Below, piece by piece: positions 1-7,954 of a stretch of 64,000 nucleotides of DNA. Both the position numbers and the translations under genes were made by a program. Positions within the stretch are counted from its first letter, which is position 1. Each line of letters begins with the position of its first letter. The notes under the pieces are model-generated. The model did not search any database. It was given only the letters and a program-made list of their open reading frames with translations, and was not told the origin of the DNA. This DNA comes from UBA4408 sp002389785 (GTDB lineage: Bacteria; Bacteroidota; Bacteroidia; UBA4408). The stretch covers positions 62,001 to 126,000 of the forward strand of contig DAORJK010000008.1 of the NCBI GenBank assembly GCA_035438985.1, written 5' to 3'.

Positions 1-1373
1 ATTCCTCCTTTAAGTTTAATTTCAGCGAGTGCTGCTTTTTCGGCCCTTCTTTTTTGCTGATAATAATTATTAATGATGAGCAAACTCGATAAATAGAAAG
101 GCACTGCCGGAATTTTGTAACGTACCATTGCACCAAAGTTAGCCGAAGTTAATCCAACCGAAAAGGCAAAGAAAAGCGAAAATATAACTGAGAAAAACAG
201 GATGGGTTCCTTAGCAATTACTTTATAAAAGCGGTAAATTCCTAATTTGACCAACAAAAATATGGTTAAAATCATCAATACCGAATTTTCGGTAGCAGCG
301 ATAATCATTACAAAGTTTTTGCTTTCCCATAAAAAGGGACGAAACAATCCTGCCATAATAGCTTCCGGAAGTTTTGAAAGCACCCCGGTTGCAGAAGCAT
401 CGAATTCACCAATATCAAAACTATTACCGCCGTAATAACTTTGTTTTAAATCGTATTGGGTATTTTGCGCTTTGTATAAAATATTTTCGGCTGAAGAGTA
501 TTGTCCGAAATCGCTACTCAAATTAATCAAAAGCAAATATCCCAACAAGGATGCGGATAGTATTAAAAAGGGACCGGTAAGAATTTTGAGCAACCAGTTT
601 TCAACTCGTTTTACTCGCTCAAAGGCAAACCACAAAAGGGTTCCCGGCATCAATGCAATAAAAATATAAGGTTTAATTTTAATCATGATGTAGGCCATAA
701 TGATCATCATAATTACGTTGATGGTAACTTTATCGGGTTTCACAAATACCTTATAAAAGCTATAGGTAAACCAACAAGCACCCATTAAGGTATAGGTATC
801 TTTTAGTATTCCTGATCCCCAAAAAAGTACAGAAGGAACCAACAAAATGGAATAATAAAATTGTTTGTGCATATCCGGAAAAATTTCACAAAATAAACGG
901 AACAATTTCCAAATGCCACTGTATGAAATAGCAGCAAGAATAATGGAACTAACTAAGTAGCTGTTGAACGACAAAAATTGAATAACTGTGGTAAATCGAA
1001 TAACGGTAAACGATCCGCTTTCGCGATAATAGAAGGGCCAGCCGGTATCGTTATCGAATTCGGAATAATTTTCTTTGGTAAGGTGATCGGTCATAATCGA
1101 AAAAAAAGTTTCAGGACTTTTCGCATACAATTTAACCATGGTAACTGATCCATTAAAAAATGCAGTTGTATCTCCGCCGTTGTAATATAAGGTGTAAATT
1201 AAACAAAGGCTGATTGCACCCACTATTTTGGCAAGTAGGCCCATTTTAAAATAGCGGTAAATATGATTTTCCTTGATAAATTTAACCTGCACCAAATGCC
1301 CAATAATGAAGATAATTAAGATGTAAATGGGAGGTAAAATTAAATCCCATATACTGAGCACCGATTCTTTCAA
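1..1373 (-). CDS. multi-spanning membrane protein, probable surface-polysaccharide polymerase/flippase-like (3' end beyond window)
   Basis: The reading frame is open from 1373 to the window edge, so the C-terminus is missing. An in-frame TAG lies just upstream and the first in-frame start that keeps the first membrane helix is TTG (reads LKESVLSIWDL); the next ATG is about 130 bases further in and would lose that helix. The translation shows about ten hydrophobic segments and a conserved-looking PSVLFWGSGILKD stretch, which I associate with uncharacterised membrane proteins in Bacteroidota polysaccharide clusters. It is divergent, 16 bp away, from two glycosyltransferase genes, which supports a role in glycan assembly at the inner membrane. 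I cannot name the family; an O-antigen-polymerase-like role is inference. Confidence 0.6.
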   Translation of the reverse strand, partial: MKESVLSIWDLILPPIYILIIFIIGHLVQVKFIKENHIYRYFKMGLLAKIVGAISLCLIYTLYYNGGDTTAFFNGSVTMVKLYAKSPETFFSIMTDHLTKENYSEFDNDTGWPFYYRESGSFTVIRFTTVIQFLSFNSYLVSSIILAAISYSGIWKLFRLFCEIFPDMHKQFYYSILLVPSVLFWGSGILKDTYTLMGACWFTYSFYKVFVKPDKVTINVIMMIIMAYIMIKIKPYIFIALMPGTLLWFAFERVKRVENWLLKILTGPFLILSASLLGYLLLINLSSDFGQYSSAENILYKAQNTQYDLKQSYYGGNSFDIGEFDASATGVLSKLPEAIMAGLFRPFLWESKNFVMIIAATENSVLMILTIFLLVKLGIYRFYKVIAKEPILFFSVIFSLFFAFSVGLTSANFGAMVRYKIPAVPFYLSSLLIINNYYQQKRRAEKAALAEIKLKGG

Positions 1374-1389
1374 GTAAAGCTAAATTAGT

Positions 1390-2664
1390 ATGTTTGCAAG
1401 CAAAGCTAATGATGTTTTAAGAATAAAAAAATTGAATACTTTATTTCTTTCTTATGATGGAATGACGGATAGTCTTGGTCAATCGCAAGTTATACCTTAT
1501 TTAATAGGGGTATCAAAAAGCGGATATTCCATCTCAATTATTAGCTGTGAAAAACATGAAGCTTTTGAAAAAAACCACGCACACATTCGGCAGCTTTTAA
1601 GTCTCAATTCAATTGAATGGTTTCCATTAACTTATACCAAGAAACCGCCTGTATTGTCTACTTTGAAGGACTTGTTCCTTATGAAACAGAAGATGCAGCA
1701 GTTGCACCGTGAGAAAAAATTTAGCTTAGTACATTGCCGCAGTTATTTAACAGCTTTAATTGGTAAACAATTTTGTAGAAAAAACAGTCTTCCTTTTATT
1801 TTCGATATGCGCGGCTTTTGGGCCGATGAACGGATAGAAGGTGGTATTTGGAAATTGACGAATCCATTGTTTCATCGTATTTATCATTTCTTTAAAAACA
1901 AGGAACTTGAGTTTGCAAATGAAGCTGCAGCCACAGTTAGCTTAACTCATGCCGGAAAGCGTGAAATTCAAAACTGGAAAATTGATGCCGCACAAAAGGA
2001 GAAAATTTTTGTAATTCCCTGTAGTGCCGATTTTGAATTATTTAAGATTCCAAGTGAGGAGCAGCGTCATGAAGCCAGAGCCCGGCTTAACTGGAACGAA
2101 TCAAATTTTGTACTTACCTATTTAGGTTCTTTGGGTACCTGGTATTTGTTAAACGAAATGCTTGATTTTTTTAAAGTTTTGAAGGAGAAAATTCCCGCTT
2201 CCAAACTATATATAATTAGTGGCGATTCTCCGCAATTAGTATTTGATGCAGCAAATTCAAAAGGTATTTCGAGCGAGGACATTGTTGTAGAATCGGCAAA
2301 AAGGGTAGAGGTGCCACAAAAACTGGCTGCCAGCGATTGGGGTATTTCGTTTATAAAACCCAGTTTTTCAAAAAAGGCCAGTTCGCCAACAAAAATGGGA
2401 GAAATGCTGGCAATGGGAATTCCTTTACTGGTAAATGGCGGGGTAGGTGACGTGGCACAAATTGTTGAACAAACTCAAGGTGGAATTTGCCTTGATTCAT
2501 TTACACACGAAAAATACGCCGCTGCTGTCGATAAGATGAAAGAAGGAAATGTGATTTCGGCTAAACTGCTACGTGAAAAAAGTTTTGAAATTTACGGACT
2601 CGAAAATGCGATAAAAACCTATGTTAGTATTTATAAAATGTGTGCTACAAAAAATCGTACCTAA
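1390..2664 (+). CDS. family 4 glycosyltransferase
   Basis: Cytoplasmic GT-B glycosyltransferase that would transfer a sugar from a nucleotide-sugar donor onto a lipid-linked or surface glycan. The N-terminus carries the LSYDGMTDSLGQSQVIPYL segment typical of Bacteroidota GT4 enzymes, followed by HCRSYLTALIG and DMRGFWADE. The C-terminal Rossmann half has the donor-site pattern around SSPTKMGEMLAMGIP (about residues 330-350). At 424 aa it is a normal length for the family. The ATG used is the first in frame; an internal start near residue 18 would also keep the whole fold. A second glycosyltransferase follows after 15 bp in the same direction, so the two are probably co-transcribed. Donor and acceptor cannot be read from sequence. 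Confidence 0.85.
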   Translation: MFASKANDVLRIKKLNTLFLSYDGMTDSLGQSQVIPYLIGVSKSGYSISIISCEKHEAFEKNHAHIRQLLSLNSIEWFPLTYTKKPPVLSTLKDLFLMKQKMQQLHREKKFSLVHCRSYLTALIGKQFCRKNSLPFIFDMRGFWADERIEGGIWKLTNPLFHRIYHFFKNKELEFANEAAATVSLTHAGKREIQNWKIDAAQKEKIFVIPCSADFELFKIPSEEQRHEARARLNWNESNFVLTYLGSLGTWYLLNEMLDFFKVLKEKIPASKLYIISGDSPQLVFDAANSKGISSEDIVVESAKRVEVPQKLAASDWGISFIKPSFSKKASSPTKMGEMLAMGIPLLVNGGVGDVAQIVEQTQGGICLDSFTHEKYAAAVDKMKEGNVISAKLLREKSFEIYGLENAIKTYVSIYKMCATKNRT

Positions 2665-2679
2665 GGAACTAAAGCGAAT

Positions 2680-3744
2680 ATGAGAATTTTGTTTATAGCT
2701 CCTTATCCCATTGGTTTAGCTGCCAGTCAACGATTTCGTTTTGAGCAATATTTTTCGTTGTTGCAAAGCAAAAATATAGCCTACGATACTACTTCATTTT
2801 TGAGCGAACATGTGTGGGAGGAATTGTATGCCAAGGGACATTTTATTAAGAAAGTGTTTTTTCTTTTTTTAGGATACATCCGCCGTTACGCATTGTTGTT
2901 TAAAGTTCATCGATACTCGTATATATTCGTTCATCGCGAAATTGTGCCATTTGGCCCACCGATACTTGAGTTTATTTTGGTAAAAATTTTACGCAAAAAA
3001 ATAATCTACGATTTTGACGATGCTATATGGATAAAAAATAGTTCTGAAAGCAATAAACTATTTTCAGTTTTTAAATGGTTTTCAAATGTAAAGTACCTTT
3101 GCAGAATGGCTTATAAGGTTTCCTGTGGAAATGAGTATTTGTGCAATTTTGCTCGCCAATTTAATGTACAAACCGTGTATAATCCAACTACGATTGATAC
3201 CGAATCGCATCACAATCAAAAGCAAATTCATAACGGTGATAAATTTGTGATTGGATGGACCGGCTCTCACTCAACAGTAAAATACCTGAACGAATTACTT
3301 CCTGTGTTTCAGCGTTTAGAACAAAAGATTCAATTTGAATTGGTGGTTATTTCCGATGTAGCTCCCACATTTCAGTTAAATTCCATGCGATTTATTAAAT
3401 GGAACAAGCAAAGTGAAATTGAAGATTTGCTAAATTTTAGTATTGGTTTAATGCCTTTGCCTGACGATCAATGGGCAAACGGGAAATGTGGATTTAAAGC
3501 ATTGCAATACATGGCTTTGGGTATTCCGGCTTTGGTATCGCCTGTAGGGGTGAATACACGTATTGTAGATAATGGTATAAATGGATTTTACTGCAGCAAT
3601 ACCGATGAGTGGGAAAAAGCCATTTTAAGTTTATACGAATCGCGGGAATTGCTTAGTGCAATGAGTAATCGAACACAACAAAAAATTACTCAGGAATATT
3701 CCGTGCGTTCCAACAGTGCTAATTTTTTAAGCTTGTTTAGTTAA
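2680..3744 (+). CDS. family 4-like glycosyltransferase
   Basis: A second GT-B glycosyltransferase, 354 aa. It opens with MRILFIAPYPIGLAASQRFR, the usual first beta-strand and glycine-rich loop. Mid-protein it has FDDAIW (about residue 110), often seen in Bacteroidota GT4 enzymes, and IGWTGSHSTVKYL at the start of the second Rossmann domain. Near the C-terminus, CGFKALQYMALGIPALVSPVG is the nucleotide-sugar binding region. It sits 15 bp after the previous glycosyltransferase, as in an operon for a surface polysaccharide or protein glycan. It ends 11 bp before the convergent gene on the other strand, leaving little room for a terminator. Confidence 0.85.
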   Translation: MRILFIAPYPIGLAASQRFRFEQYFSLLQSKNIAYDTTSFLSEHVWEELYAKGHFIKKVFFLFLGYIRRYALLFKVHRYSYIFVHREIVPFGPPILEFILVKILRKKIIYDFDDAIWIKNSSESNKLFSVFKWFSNVKYLCRMAYKVSCGNEYLCNFARQFNVQTVYNPTTIDTESHHNQKQIHNGDKFVIGWTGSHSTVKYLNELLPVFQRLEQKIQFELVVISDVAPTFQLNSMRFIKWNKQSEIEDLLNFSIGLMPLPDDQWANGKCGFKALQYMALGIPALVSPVGVNTRIVDNGINGFYCSNTDEWEKAILSLYESRELLSAMSNRTQQKITQEYSVRSNSANFLSLFS

Positions 3745-3755
3745 GTCCGGTATAC

Positions 3756-5141
3756 TTATTTTTTACCGGCACAGGAATCAATTGTTTTTTCCAAACACTT
3801 CCCGAACACTGTTTTCAAACTCGATAATAGAGGTGCAAAGTCGTTTTGTAAAGCCTGTGAAACGCCTTTGTTTTGCTCGGCTTGTTGAGTTAAAGTGGCA
3901 AGTAATTTAAACAATTTGAGGTAGCTTAATTTTAACGCTTCATTTTTTTGATTTCGCACATACTTTTGGTTTCGGGTGCTGAGTTGCTTGGCAAAACCAT
4001 AATCACCCAGCAAAATAAAATAGCAGTTTTCGAGCACGCGCAACTGAATTTCAAAAGGAAGGTAAAATGATTTTTCGTTGATGCTCAATCCAAGTTGTAT
4101 GTATTTATGCGCCTTTTCAACTTGGCCGCTGCTCAAGTATAGTTTAGCATAGGCAAGCACACCGCGTGTTGCATAAATATCATTTTTTCGCTCAATGCAA
4201 GTATCAAAACGGGCACTAATAAATTTTTGCGCTAACTTGTATTTACTTACTAAAATTGCGGTAATGGCGTATTGTTCACAATGATAATAGTAGCCATACA
4301 TTGTTTCCTGGATTCCTTCTTTAAACGACTCGGTGTATTCAGTGAATGCATCTTCAACTTTAGAAAAGCCCAATAATGCATCTGCATATAAAAGGCGCAA
4401 AAACAGTTTTATGTTAATAGTAAAGTAGGGGCGAATGTGTTTTTCGAGTAAGCTGGCTTTTTGTAGGTAATGCAACGACAAGCTAGCATCCTTTTTATAG
4501 TATTTATAATAGTTACACAATGTTCGGTACAAATAATACAGCGCTAAGTAGTATTTATTTTGAAGTAGGTCACTTTCCATTTGCAATAAATCGTTTTCAG
4601 CATATCCGAAGAATAATGCGGGATTTTTGCTGGCGGCAAATCGATTACAGTTGGCAAAGAGCAGGTGAAACTGTATGTATTTCTTGTCGGCTTCCTTGCA
4701 AGGATGTAGTACTTTGAGATACTGTTTTCCTACTTCCACTACTAAGTTATCGTCGTAATATTTGTAAGGTAAATCAATCAGTAATCGAAACGTTTCAAGG
4801 TAATATTCGGCCGTGTTTTTCTTCTTTAACTGCGATTTAATTTCATATTTTAAAAGCGGATAAAGTTCCTTTTGTCGCAACCAATTCAATAAATCAAGCT
4901 TACCGGATGGTGCAAAATGCAGTAAAAGCTTGTCCACCAACACCGACTGTATTTTGTAAACATGCGTGTCGCTAATTTTCAATTTGTTTTTTAGGAGGGT
5001 AATTTCAGGTTCCAAACGGTTTTTGGAACCGGTAAGATAACCTTCGAGCAGTTCGGCCTCTTTACCAATTAATCGAAGGTTTTTTAAGCTTTCGATTTCA
5101 CCCTCACTTAAGCCATCTACCAAAGAATACAACCAACTCAT
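3756..5141 (-). CDS. uncharacterised helical-repeat (TPR-like) protein
   Basis: 461 aa, almost entirely alpha-helical, with no signal peptide and no membrane segment, so probably cytoplasmic. The middle and C-terminal parts contain irregular TPR-like helix pairs (for example ARFDTCIERKNDIYATRG and AYAKLYLSSGQVEKAHKYI), which suggest a protein-binding scaffold. The N-terminal 90 residues (YSLVDGLSEGEIESLKNLR) resemble the start of a family I have seen only as hypothetical proteins in Bacteroidota. It is convergent with the glycosyltransferases and divergent from the foldase gene, so it is probably transcribed alone. No enzymatic motif was seen. Confidence 0.65.
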   Translation of the reverse strand: MSWLYSLVDGLSEGEIESLKNLRLIGKEAELLEGYLTGSKNRLEPEITLLKNKLKISDTHVYKIQSVLVDKLLLHFAPSGKLDLLNWLRQKELYPLLKYEIKSQLKKKNTAEYYLETFRLLIDLPYKYYDDNLVVEVGKQYLKVLHPCKEADKKYIQFHLLFANCNRFAASKNPALFFGYAENDLLQMESDLLQNKYYLALYYLYRTLCNYYKYYKKDASLSLHYLQKASLLEKHIRPYFTINIKLFLRLLYADALLGFSKVEDAFTEYTESFKEGIQETMYGYYYHCEQYAITAILVSKYKLAQKFISARFDTCIERKNDIYATRGVLAYAKLYLSSGQVEKAHKYIQLGLSINEKSFYLPFEIQLRVLENCYFILLGDYGFAKQLSTRNQKYVRNQKNEALKLSYLKLFKLLATLTQQAEQNKGVSQALQNDFAPLLSSLKTVFGKCLEKTIDSCAGKK

Positions 5142-5289
5142 TTTAACGGTATTTAATGTGTTTTTAGATTGTCAAAGTAAGGGCTTTTTGTTGAATGAAA
5201 AATGAATCGGGGTATGGGATTTTGAATTTCGCTGAGTTAATGCAGGAAATCATTGATTTTACAAGTACTTAAAGCTTATTGAATTTCGA

Positions 5290-5321
5290 TTTTTAAAATT
5301 AAGGGAACAATCGTATATTCG
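5290..5321 (+). promoter_or_regulatory. candidate Bacteroidota-type promoter of the foldase gene
   Basis: A TTTT box at 5290 and TATATTCG at 5314-5321 are separated by about 20 bp. This approximates the Bacteroidota TTTG / TAnnTTTG consensus, and it lies about 35 bp upstream of the foldase start codon. Both boxes deviate from consensus. Confidence 0.35.
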
Positions 5322-5354
5322 CAGCCCAAAATAAAAATTTAGAAATAAAAGCGT

Positions 5355-7454
5355 ATGACAGTTTTAGGTAAAATCAGAGAACGATCAGGTTTGCTGGTAA
5401 CAGTAATAGCGATTGCCTTATTAATCTTTATTCTTGAACAAGCTCTGGAATCAAAGAATTCGTTTTTTTCAGGTGATCAGAAAAAGGTAGGTGAAGTAAA
5501 CGGAAAAAATATATCCATTGACGAGTATCAGGCACAGCTTGATATAGCCGTAGAAAGCCAAAAGGAACGCGATAAAAAAGCCACTGTCGATGAAAATACC
5601 ATGGAATCGATAAGAGCCCAAGTTTGGAACCAATTGGTGTATCAGTATACCATGGATCCTGAGTACAAAGAACTTGGAATTGCTGTGAGTGTGGATGAAT
5701 TGGATGACATGGTGCGCGGTAAAGAACCACATGCATCAGTGAAACAAGCTTTTACAGATCCCAAAACCGGTCAGTTTGACCCGGGTTCGGTTACCAATTT
5801 TTTGAAAAATATGGACAAAGATGAAACCGGTGCTACTAAACAGCGTTGGTTAAATTTTGAAGAAGCAGTTATTAAAGAACGCATTGGTCAAAAATTTAAT
5901 AACCTTATTAAAGGTGGTTTGTACGTTACTAAGAGCCAAGCAAAACAGGCTTATATGGACAACGAGCAAAAAGTAAAATTTTCATACGTATTACAGCGTT
6001 ATAGCACGGTTGCTGATTCATCTATTAAAGTAAGCGATGAAGAAATACAAAAGCAATACAACGAAAATAAAAACAAGTACAAGCAGGCTGAAACCATGCG
6101 TAACATTAACTATGTAACGTTTGATGTAACTCCTTCTACAAACGATATACAAGCAGCACAAGAACAAATGATGCGTGTTGCCGGTGATTTTAAAACGGCA
6201 AGCGTTGATTCCGATTTTGTGAATGCTAATTCGGATGTGAAATATGCTTCGAATTTTTACAACAAAGGCACAATGGATCCTGTAAGCGATTCATTGATTA
6301 TGAATTCGGGTACTGGGTTTGTATATGGTCCGGTTTCATTAGGTACTACCTTGCGTATTTACAAAGTTACCGGAATTAAGATGGTACCTGATTCGGTTAA
6401 AGCACGACATATATTAATTAAAATAAATGATGGTAAAACAGCTGCAGCGAAAGCCAAAGCAGATAGTTTGAAAGCTTTATTAAAATCGAAAAAGTTTGAT
6501 GAGTTGGCGAAAGCTAATTCAGAAGATCCGGGTTCAGCTATTAAGGGTGGAGATTTAGGATGGTTTAAAGAAGGAATGATGGTGAAGCCGTTTAACGATG
6601 CATGTTTCAACGGAAAAGTGGGAGATATTGTTATTGTTGAATCACAATTTGGGATACATTTAATTGAAGTTACCGGTCGTGGAGTTGAAAAGCGTAAAGT
6701 TGAAATTGCGATGATTGACAGAGCGGTTCAACCAAGTTCACAAACCTTTCAGGCGATGTATGGCAAAGCAAGTGAGTTTGCCGGAAAAAACACCACGGCT
6801 GCTTTATTTGATTCGGCAGTTGTAAAACAAGGATTAAATAAGCGAATTGCTGAAAACATTCGTGAAACTGACCGCAATTTATCCGGTTTGGAAAATGCAC
6901 GCGAGTTAGTTCGTTGGGTGTATACAGCTAAAAAGGGAGAAGTATCAAAGGTATTTGAATTGAGTAATAAATATGTAATTGCTTCAGTAACCGAAATTAA
7001 AGAAAAAGGTATTTTGCCTTTGGAAGCAGTAAAAGCACAAGTTGAATTAGAAGCTAAAAAAGAAAAGAAAGCGCAGCAATTTGCAGCTTCGTTTAAAGCT
7101 TCAATGGCAGGGGTAGCAAGTTTGGATCAGTTGGCGCCAAAAGTAAAATCAACTGTTGAGAAAGTTGAAAACCAGGCTTTCGCAAATGCTACTGTGATGG
7201 GTATTGGTAGAGAAGGAAGTTTGGTTGGTACTTTATTTACGATGAAGCCAAATAAAATTTCGGAACCAATAAAAGGAGATGCCGGAGTATTTGTGGTACA
7301 AGTAAACGAAGTTATTGCAGCAGCTCCTGCAAAAGACTATAAAAACAACCAAACACAGGTACAAACCAATTTAAAACAACGCGTAGATTACGAATTGTTT
7401 GAAGCCTTGAAAGAGAAAGCGGAAGTACAAGATGGTCGTGCTAAATTTTATTAA
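5355..7454 (+). CDS. PpiD/SurA-type periplasmic peptidyl-prolyl isomerase, membrane anchored
   Basis: Envelope foldase of 699 aa. Residues 1-35 hold a short cytoplasmic start (MTVLGKIRERSG) and one transmembrane helix (LLVTVIAIALLIFILEQAL), the signature of PpiD-type anchoring with the bulk in the periplasm. A SurA_N-like region follows (GEVNGKNISIDEYQAQ). A parvulin domain sits at about residues 345-440, with VKARHILIKI, the FDELAKANSEDPG segment, GGDLGWF and FGIHLIEV. A long C-terminal region resembles a second, degenerate rotamase module. It would assist folding of outer-membrane and secreted proteins, relevant in a genome with T9SS cargo. The gene is monocistronic, with a strong terminator right behind it. 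Confidence 0.88.
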   Translation: MTVLGKIRERSGLLVTVIAIALLIFILEQALESKNSFFSGDQKKVGEVNGKNISIDEYQAQLDIAVESQKERDKKATVDENTMESIRAQVWNQLVYQYTMDPEYKELGIAVSVDELDDMVRGKEPHASVKQAFTDPKTGQFDPGSVTNFLKNMDKDETGATKQRWLNFEEAVIKERIGQKFNNLIKGGLYVTKSQAKQAYMDNEQKVKFSYVLQRYSTVADSSIKVSDEEIQKQYNENKNKYKQAETMRNINYVTFDVTPSTNDIQAAQEQMMRVAGDFKTASVDSDFVNANSDVKYASNFYNKGTMDPVSDSLIMNSGTGFVYGPVSLGTTLRIYKVTGIKMVPDSVKARHILIKINDGKTAAAKAKADSLKALLKSKKFDELAKANSEDPGSAIKGGDLGWFKEGMMVKPFNDACFNGKVGDIVIVESQFGIHLIEVTGRGVEKRKVEIAMIDRAVQPSSQTFQAMYGKASEFAGKNTTAALFDSAVVKQGLNKRIAENIRETDRNLSGLENARELVRWVYTAKKGEVSKVFELSNKYVIASVTEIKEKGILPLEAVKAQVELEAKKEKKAQQFAASFKASMAGVASLDQLAPKVKSTVEKVENQAFANATVMGIGREGSLVGTLFTMKPNKISEPIKGDAGVFVVQVNEVIAAAPAKDYKNNQTQVQTNLKQRVDYELFEALKEKAEVQDGRAKFY

Positions 7455-7473
7455 TAGAAAATTTTAACTTTTG

Positions 7474-7511
7474 AAAAGCCCCGCCAATTGATGAGCGGGG
7501 CTTTTTTTTTA
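7474..7511 (+). terminator. rho-independent terminator of the foldase gene
   Basis: The 11-bp stem AAAAGCCCCGC / GCGGGGCTTTT with a 10-nt loop is followed by an uninterrupted T run. It begins about 20 bp after the foldase stop codon and before the tRNA-Pro promoter. Confidence 0.92.
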
Positions 7512-7529
7512 GAAAAAATTAAAAACTGA

Positions 7530-7559
7530 TTGGTGGATTTAAAAATAGTACTACATTTG
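7530..7559 (+). promoter_or_regulatory. promoter of tRNA-Pro
   Basis: TTGG at 7530 and a perfect TACATTTG (TAnnTTTG) at 7552-7559 are separated by 18 bp. This matches the Bacteroidota housekeeping sigma consensus, with the tRNA 5' end 18 bp downstream. Confidence 0.7.
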
Positions 7560-7577
7560 CACTCCTTTAAAAAAGTT

Positions 7578-7651
7578 CGGGGCGTAGCGTAGTCCGGTAT
7601 CGCGCCTGGTTTGGGACCAGGAGGTCGTCAGTTCGAATCTGGCCGCCCCGA
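7578..7651 (+). tRNA. tRNA-Pro(TGG)
   Basis: A 74-nt cloverleaf. The acceptor stem CGGGGCG pairs with CGCCCCG, the anticodon stem CCTGG/CCAGG encloses loop TTTGGGA (anticodon TGG), and the T-loop is TTCGAAT. The discriminator is A and CCA is not encoded. It is intact and belongs to the host backbone. Confidence 0.95.
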
Positions 7652-7672
7652 CAAAATAAGGCAATACGATTT

Positions 7673-7700
7673 ACGATTTACGAATTGTAAATCGTTTTTT
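7673..7700 (+). terminator. terminator between tRNA-Pro and tRNA-Arg
   Basis: A perfect 9-bp stem ACGATTTAC / GTAAATCGT with loop GAATT is followed by six Ts. It sits 21 bp after tRNA-Pro, so the two tRNAs may be separate units. Confidence 0.75.
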
Positions 7701-7714
7701 GTTTACAGTCTTTT

Positions 7715-7788
7715 GGTTCCGTAGCTCAGCTGGATAGAGCAACTGCCTTCTAAGCAGTAGGTCGCGCGTTCGAATCGCGCCGGGATCA
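7715..7788 (+). tRNA. tRNA-Arg(TCT), integration target of the island; 3' half derived from the island
   Basis: A 74-nt cloverleaf. The acceptor GGTTCCG pairs with CGGGATC, the anticodon stem ACTGC/GCAGT encloses CTTCTAA (anticodon TCT), and the T-loop is TTCGAAT. From the anticodon stem to the 3' end the sequence is repeated at 36099-36147. The copy here has G at the residue opposite T4, a G-U wobble. The distal copy has A, a Watson-Crick pair, so the distal copy looks like the original host 3' end and this one was brought in by the island. The gene should still be functional. Confidence 0.95.
7741..7788 (+). repeat. left attachment site (att direct repeat, copy 1)
   Basis: It spans from the anticodon stem to the acceptor 3' end of tRNA-Arg. 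The first 43 nt are identical to 36099-36141. Position 7784 is G where the right copy has A, and the next five bases match again. Strand exchange must have occurred within the 43 identical bases. Confidence 0.9.
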
Positions 7789-7799
7789 CGAGCATTAAT

Positions 7800-7830
7800 A
7801 AGCCTTTCAAGAGATTGAAGGGCTTTTTTG
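7800..7830 (+). terminator. tRNA-Arg terminator carried by the island
   Basis: The stem AAGCCTTTCAA / TTGAAGGGCTT (one G-U pair) with loop GAGA is followed by a T run. It mirrors the host copy behind the right repeat, so the island replaces the terminator as well as the tRNA 3' end. Confidence 0.85.
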
Positions 7831-7837
7831 TTTTTGT

Positions 7838-7858
7838 GGTTTAAACATGGTTTAAACA
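7838..7858. repeat. left-end recombinase arm sites (GGTTTAAACA x2)
   Basis: Two copies of GGTTTAAACA start 11 bp apart, one helical turn, about 50 bp inside the left att site. The same pair with the same spacing occurs at the right end of the island. Paired short repeats near both ends are what arm-type integrase or excisionase sites look like. Binding is inferred. Confidence 0.6.
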
Positions 7859-7954
7859 TTTTGTAAAATTATAGGAGTGATTGCTTGGATGGTCAGAGTT
7901 GAAAGTTATTCCTCGCGAAAACTTTTCTGTCTAGTATAATTAATTCAACATGCA

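Noticed and set aside
7671..7859. 62-aa frame antisense to tRNA-Arg
   Set aside because: It is read through the complement of the tRNA; peptides of this type are a well-known false gene call at tRNA loci.
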